From NCBI GenBank assembly GCA_034401795.1, contig CM067367.1:49275363-49339362 (forward strand): DNA of 64,000 bases, given 5' to 3'. The notes under the pieces were generated by a model. That model was given only the letters and a program-made list of their open reading frames with translations, was not told the origin of the DNA and did no database searches. A program made the translations under genes and the position numbers. This DNA comes from Chaetoderma sp. LZ-2023a. Its lineage: Eukaryota; Mollusca; Caudofoveata; Chaetodermatida; Chaetodermatidae. How positions within the stretch are numbered: the first letter of the stretch is position 1; each line of letters begins with the position of its first letter. Positions 58,980 through 64,000 of the stretch are shown here, piece after piece.

Positions 58980-59190
58980 ATGATGTACTGTATCTATCTA
59001 ATGGTGTTCTGGTCCACTCGTCAAACTCCCACTCTTAGGGCTAGTCCTCGACTCTCGGCATCCACGCTGACGATGCTCTAGATCTTCGAATTTCACCCCC
59101 TTTTATACTCGCTGAGACGTCAGAGCTGGCTGCCTGAATCAAGCATAGATTGCTGGGCCAACCAATCAGTACGCTAGAATGCTGTGACGT
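58980..59190 (-). promoter_or_regulatory. Left outward promoter (minus strand)
   Basis: On the minus strand: ATTGGTTGG (inverted CCAAT box), TGACGTCTC (CRE-like), GAGTATAAAAGGGGG (TATA, about 59098-59111), then TAGAGCATCGTCAGCG around the expected start. The spacing of each element matches the right promoter. An upstream CATTCTAGCG is a degraded version of the right-hand heat-shock element. Confidence 0.7.
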
Positions 59191-59376
59191 ATACACAATT
59201 ATCTATGTATTACTATATATATATATAGATTGTAGAGTGACGTAGTAGGTTACGTGTACACAAATCACTATCTATCTAGCTATCCGTCTGGGATTTGTTC
59301 CCTGAACACGCCCCCTGGATAGGGCCATAAGCGTATATGAGCCTATGAGAGAGATCGTTCGTTAAAGTTCGTTAAA

Positions 59377-59411
59377 GCGCATAGTGCGCCTGCGCATAGT
59401 GCGCCTGCGCA
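59377..59411. promoter_or_regulatory. Duplicated NRF-1-like GC palindrome between the two promoters
   Basis: GCGCATAGTGCGCCT occurs twice in tandem and ends GCGC. Each junction holds TGCGCCTGCGCA, close to the NRF-1 consensus YGCGCAYGCGCR. Binding is inferred only. Confidence 0.4.
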
Positions 59412-59643
59412 CGCTTAAATGTTATTTTTGACAGAGCACGTAGTTTACGACCAAGATAGAATGACGCTCTTAGTGTACCGAGACGGTACTATGTAATCCT
59501 TTTTAATCACCTGTTCCCGCCTAATCTGGCATAATCAGACCAGAATTCGACGGGCTTTCCAAATCTGTAAACCATTTCAAAATCGGTTACGAAATGCCTG
59601 AGCTATCCACGGGAAACCTCTTTTGATTATCTTCAAAATATTG

Positions 59644-59830
59644 CCGTGACGTCATAACCACGTGTACGCAGAACTTCTAGAATGTTCTAGAACATTTGAC
59701 TGCGTTATTATTAGCCACACGCTGATTGGCTGTTGCTCGACTGATGATTGGTTGGAGCCTGCGCCTGTGACGTCACGAGTAGTATAAAAGGAGACGAGAT
59801 CCAGAGCTCGAGAGCATCGTCAGCCAGGGG
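59644..59830 (+). promoter_or_regulatory. Right outward promoter with perfect heat-shock element (plus strand)
   Basis: In order: TGACGTCA (59647), a four-unit heat-shock element TTCTAGAATGTTCTAGAA (59675-59692, alternating TTCnnGAAnnTTCnnGAA), two inverted CCAAT boxes (GATTGGCTG and GATTGGTTG), TGACGTCA again (59768), GTATAAAAGGAG (59782) and a likely start near GAGCATCGTCAGCC (59813). This is a complete RNA polymerase II-type promoter layout with an expected heat-shock response. Confidence 0.75.
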
Positions 59831-60102
59831 CCGAATAGGTTGGACCTGTGTCAGCTACGATCAGGACGACAGGCTTTACGCAGATTACGTCGCTTTCTGT
59901 CGGTTTCTCTCCCGTAGCCAGCAGTAATCCAGCCCACCGCACTAAAGCAATTGTGTAACTCCCGTTGCCCGCGGGAGCATTTTTGGAACTTTTTAGATAT
60001 TGTTCACGAATATATCAAGAACTAATTCGGAACACGAACTTGCGGTGAGGCCTTTCCCGGCCTGAAAATGTGATTCTACAGATGTAGAGGCAGCGATGTT
60101 CT

Positions 60103-60402
60103 TTGGTGGATGACTCGCCGGATCTGCCGGCCACGCCAAAAAGTGGTTATTTAACCATCGCCGCACTGATTGTCATGCAGGTTTATCTAAACATTTCGAC
60201 AGCTGCAAGTAAACTTTGCCCGGTACGTCTTCAGAGCTGGTTGACGTACCCCGCACTGTTAAGCTTAGTTATGTATCTTCATCCGCATTTAACAACCCCC
60301 GCTTATGATCGGGTTGTTGTCACCTTCCATCCATACCATTGGTGTATGGGAACTTTCGTCACAGCAGCCATGTTATTGTATCTCTTGCTGACTACTCGTT
60401 AG
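60103..60402 (+). CDS. Weak hypothetical ORF downstream of the heat-shock-type promoter
   Basis: A frame of 99 codons opens about 290 bp after the predicted start and contains three hydrophobic stretches (GYLTIAALIVMQVYL, YPALLSLVMYL, FVTAAMLLYLLL), as in a small membrane protein. It has no good ATG: nearby ATGs are followed at once by stops, so it would need a spliced leader exon. The left arm has a homologous stretch on the minus strand (LTYPAL conserved, 58461-58800) but with a stop in the equivalent frame. That weakens the coding case, or makes the left copy a pseudogene. No known family. Confidence 0.25.
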   Translation: MVDDSPDLPATPKSGYLTIAALIVMQVYLNISTAASKLCPVRLQSWLTYPALLSLVMYLHPHLTTPAYDRVVVTFHPYHWCMGTFVTAAMLLYLLLTTR

Positions 60403-62704
60403 ACATTCTATATTGTGATTACAGTCCTGAGTTCGATCCGCTCCCGTCATGAGCTGCGTGCGGGAATCCTGTTTGCGGAAACCAGCCTGCGGGAACTTTC
60501 CAGCTTCCAGGGAATGCATCAACTCACGTCAAGCTAAGAGTGACGTATCAATTTCAGTACCACGATAGCCCAGGTTTAAGAACGGCTACCGATTATTCAA
60601 ATAACTATACTTGACATTTTAATTATTCCATTAATTACATTTTTGATAATTATATCGTATCTGTGTGAACGGTCCCGATGACTAAGAGGCACCGTAACGC
60701 TCTTAGGACCACTAGTTATAATTTCTGTATCTGTTTATAGTTATTCTTATTTTCTGTAAGGTGTTTTTGCTAACCGCACCGTAGTAGGTTCCTTATCCTG
60801 TACTATAGATATATTACTCTGATCATTTCACACTGTATTGATAGTTCTGATTGGGTTATATATGGCCAGTTACCATCAGTTCATATGTTTTGTTTATTTG
60901 TAGAAAATATAGGACTGCAGTGCACGTAGGCAACACTATACAGCAACATTTATATATGCAGCACTTTCTCGCACCACCACCGAATTTTCACGGAGGTCGC
61001 TGTCCATGCTATAACTCTGTTAGCCCGGCATGCTACCGACTAACAACACCTTTTCTATTCAGCTCGATAGGATAGGTTCAAATGATTAGAGACAATTTCT
61101 TCGTTAGAAAACACGTAGTGTACGCCTCTTTTCTGGTAGTTGCGATAATTTAGCCCTGCACTCCAGCAAGGTTGTGTAAGATTGACGAAAATACCTAAAG
61201 GGCCTCATATTTCTAAGTTATTGTCTCTCTTCGTGTTCCACTAAGCCTTATGGCTTCTTAATTGTTTGGATGTCCCAAATCGCACCATGGGCTGATCCGA
61301 CCCTGGGAAACTATTGAGGTTTCCGAGCGGTGATGGCCAGGGTGTGGTGTCACACACATTTCCCATGTATCTTCGGATACTCACTGGTTAGCACCGTTGC
61401 CAATGTAGGAAATCACTGCGAAAACATGTCTTAATTGTTATTTATTATTCTTTAATCTGCTGAACAATCCTCCCGCACCGCAGTGCATAGCTGGGCAACT
61501 TGTGTTTAAACCTAACGACAGGTTAAATAGTTAGTTCCATAGGACCTGGTGACTGGCGAGATGCACATCCCCACCGAATTCCGTAACAATGTCTGGGCAT
61601 GATATTCAGATCTGCCACGCCCTCACGGGAAGGACATTTACGGTGGGTATTCGTCTCTTAACCCCACGATAACGATAGATCAGTTGCCTAAAAATGCTTT
61701 TGTGAAAAGTAACCAGTGTCCGGTGACGTTTTATGTGGTTACGGAGCGAGACGTCCAGATTCTTATCCAGTTCGGAGATCTTACTAAGTAACATGTATGC
61801 ACGCTGTCTTCAGTATTGATGTCTTAGGGCATCTGTTCTCAATGCCAGCCGTATCTAAAAACTAGATAGACGCCAGCCATTTGCGGCCTAAAATAATTCT
61901 TGTCTCTAAAAACTAAATATTAGGTTAAGCATAGATACATAAGATGGTAATGTGGGAATCCCTCGGGAATCGTTCGTCCCGTCTTCACGTAAAACAGCAC
62001 GCAACCCTATAGTCATAATCTCACTAGGTATGGTCTTTTCGTTACAGCATTTTGGTTAAATATTAGAGTGGGCCTCTTTTGGCTACTACTCTTCTCCCGC
62101 TTTAAGCAGTGGTGACATTTTCCCATGACGGAGGCCCGCGCGAGGCACTTGCCTCTCGCAAGGATTCAGTGATGACGGTCCACGAGAGGATAATACTCCT
62201 CACCCAAACTAGCACTAGGAGTGGTGCCCACGTGAGGCACAAGATTTTTTTTTTCCTTTCAGCTTAGAGGTATAATAGCTTATATTAATTTAATTAGTTA
62301 TGTCTCGTGTATGGGAGCCTCCCTTGCAGGGATACCTCTGTGGACCTACGAGTCTGTGTGGTACCTCCGGGAGCCCCACATTTAAAAGTTCATCAGGCTG
62401 TCTCTATGTCTTGTATTTACGTATGCTCATTATTGTTATCCAGCATACTTGACGGTCTGTTTAGATAAAACTATTGTATAGACTTATTTTAATTAGGTCA
62501 CCAAATCAAATCTTGTAAGTCCATAGATCACGAAATTGCTATGGACAGGCATACTGGTGACACAAACACTTGGGATGAGACTGTTGTGTTAAATGTTCAC
62601 GACGAGAACCGGAAGCCAAACAGCGTCATCATTCGTCGTGCACTTGCGGCGTGGTGAGTCGACATCTGACACCGGAATGGCCTGACACTGCCTCGCGAGC
62701 TACA

Positions 62705-63660
62705 CGAGGGACAATAACCTAGTTGACCCCCGAACAAGCAGGAACAGTAATGGATACCCACAAGGGGTCATCTTAGCAAGGATTCGAAGCCAGGCATAGA
62801 CTGTACCATGGAGCCGATGCCTGCTAGACGTCATTTTTGTTAAGCGCTCTGCGTAGATCGTTCTTTGACGTCAGTTTAGCTAAGAGGCCCTGCATAGATC
62901 GTACTAGCCAGGTCATCCACCCCACGGGTACTGGGATCATGACTGAACACTGTCTCCAGTTCGGCGAGCAACAGGCCACGCCCTCTCACACATATGCCCT
63001 CCTGCTTCCCAAAGATACACTTTTCATGTTCCCTGATCACGGAAGGCATAACTCGCAAAACGAACGCTTGCCAAGGCCTTACTGTACATTGGGCCATCTT
63101 GACCACTCATAACCAGTAATGGGTTGATGAACTGACATGATCAAGATGATCGGCCGGCGACCCAGTCCATAGCGATCACCATCTGAGCTCACACCCAGGG
63201 GCAGCCAACGGTCTAAACCAAATCTATTTGCCAACAGAACATGAACTTTGACCGTTTTCCCCGGCCTTGCCTGCAGGGCATCTCTAGCAAACACAGCGAA
63301 CTTCTAGGCTGTTAGAGATGTCCTGGGTGTGGACTGTCATCCATGTACCACGCATGTCCACTTACTGAGACCGGATGATCCACGTCTCAGCAGCCCGAAC
63401 ATGGTGCCGACTAGACGGTACCACAGTAGGATGTTAATTCATCCTTCATTAGACACGGCGGCCTTCAGTATCTGCTCTGTATTATATACTCGATTTATCG
63501 TGTCCTCGGACCTTCGCGGGCCCACTGCCACCTGTTATGGGCACCCCTCGAGAAGCCTATCCCTCTCGGTCCCCATCTTGATGAGTATATATCAGTATGT
63601 GTTAATTAAAAGTGCAACCCGGGTAAATAAACTGATGCACATAATGTATACTGATTAAAT
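62705..63660. other. Unassigned DNA right of the giant inverted repeat
   Basis: It is richer in GC than the first 55 kb and free of family A and B repeats, like the inverted repeat beside it. It contains an imperfect tandem duplication of about 39 bp (GACGTCATTTTTGTTAAGCG at 62828, GACGTCAGTTTAGCTAAGAG at 62867). Frames are open on both strands at 62837-63294 without recognisable motif. Confidence 0.45.
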
Positions 63661-63662
63661 AG

Positions 63663-63728
<66 letters not shown>
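63663..63728. repeat. (AT)n microsatellite
   Basis: About 33 AT units. Confidence 0.97.
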
Positions 63729-63730
<2 letters not shown>

Positions 63731-63741
63731 TATTATATATG

Positions 63742-63772
63742 TAACATACGGCCCATTTTGACGGGTCCGTAT
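63742..63772. other. Hairpin (ACATACGGCCC / GGGTCCGTATGT)
   Basis: An 11-12 bp stem with one irregular position and an 8-nt loop (ATTTTGAC), just right of the AT tract. No U tract follows, so this is not a terminator. It may be an element end. Confidence 0.6.
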
Positions 63773-64000
63773 GTGCCGCTCTCACTGACCCACAATCCGT
63801 CCCATTGCCCTAAGGCGAGAAGAAAAATAATAAGAAAAATAGAATGATAATAAAGATAAAAAGAGTGGTTCATCAGGTAGCCCCAGCGTAGCTGAGACTG
63901 CATGATGGGATTATGACATTATTTGGCTGCAGTGCATGACGTGTTTACAATGCAAGGATCCACAGCGATCATTTTATGTGAGACACAGCTGTGCAAGAAT
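63773..64000. other. Unassigned DNA to window end
   Basis: No recognised feature. Confidence 0.4.

Noticed and set aside
62775-62800. Possible tRNA B-box (TTCGAATCC on the minus strand)
   Set aside because: The T-stem does not pair properly, and no acceptor stem or A-box was found at the right distance.

Overview
The window looks like nuclear DNA of an invertebrate animal, probably marine. It is AT-rich, holds many long di-, tri- and tetranucleotide microsatellites, short exons with GT/AG borders separated by 2 to 8 kb or more, two kinds of non-LTR retrotransposon, and hundreds-of-bases-long palindromic MITEs every 1 to 3 kb. I cannot name the species. There is no sign of bacterial gene organisation.

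Host genes (+ strand). Three putative exons (15472-15771, 22835-22995, 30936-about 31018) join in matching phase and give a protein with a KKRK basic cluster and two canonical EF-hand loops, the second split by a 7.9 kb intron. Two further exons (48629-48788, 50986-51212) also join in phase and encode a very basic, cysteine-containing C-terminus ending in TGA. They could be the 3' end of the same gene (a phase-0 donor and a phase-0 acceptor are available), but this is inference.

Two large elements inserted in these presumed introns are the main discovery. At 18.2-22.1 kb and 41.3-48.6 kb, long terminal inverted repeats (about 240 bp and about 130 bp) each enclose a decayed minus-strand gene of one family. 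This family is common in invertebrate gene sets as an uncharacterised protein. It has an N-terminal C-x2-C and WHxxC region, a long central region, then a set of acidic motifs (EAD, TDTD or PDTD, GCD, then GxGK) matching the order and spacing logic of FEN1/XPG flap nucleases, and a C-terminal cysteine cluster resembling a CXC (tesmin/TSO1) domain. The association of TIRs with this nuclease-like gene in two unrelated copies suggests a DNA transposon type I cannot assign to a named superfamily.

Other mobile DNA. A 5'-truncated Tx1/L1-like LINE lies at 31.6-37.05 kb, with a broken endonuclease and a mutated RT active site. A 5'-truncated I/Nimb-like LINE 3' end with RNase H (47.1-48.4 kb) is nested inside the second element. 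Family A MITEs (about 400 bp, palindromic core) occur in more than 20 full or partial copies, and family B MITEs (about 240 bp foldbacks) in about seven.

From 55,820 to the right end the character changes abruptly. A family A MITE is cut in half, A and B repeats cease, and a giant imperfect inverted repeat (two arms of about 3 kb, 55,820-62,704) begins. It has perfect 11-bp termini and two outward-facing RNA polymerase II-type promoters at its centre, one with a perfect four-unit heat-shock element. The last 1.3 kb is unassigned.
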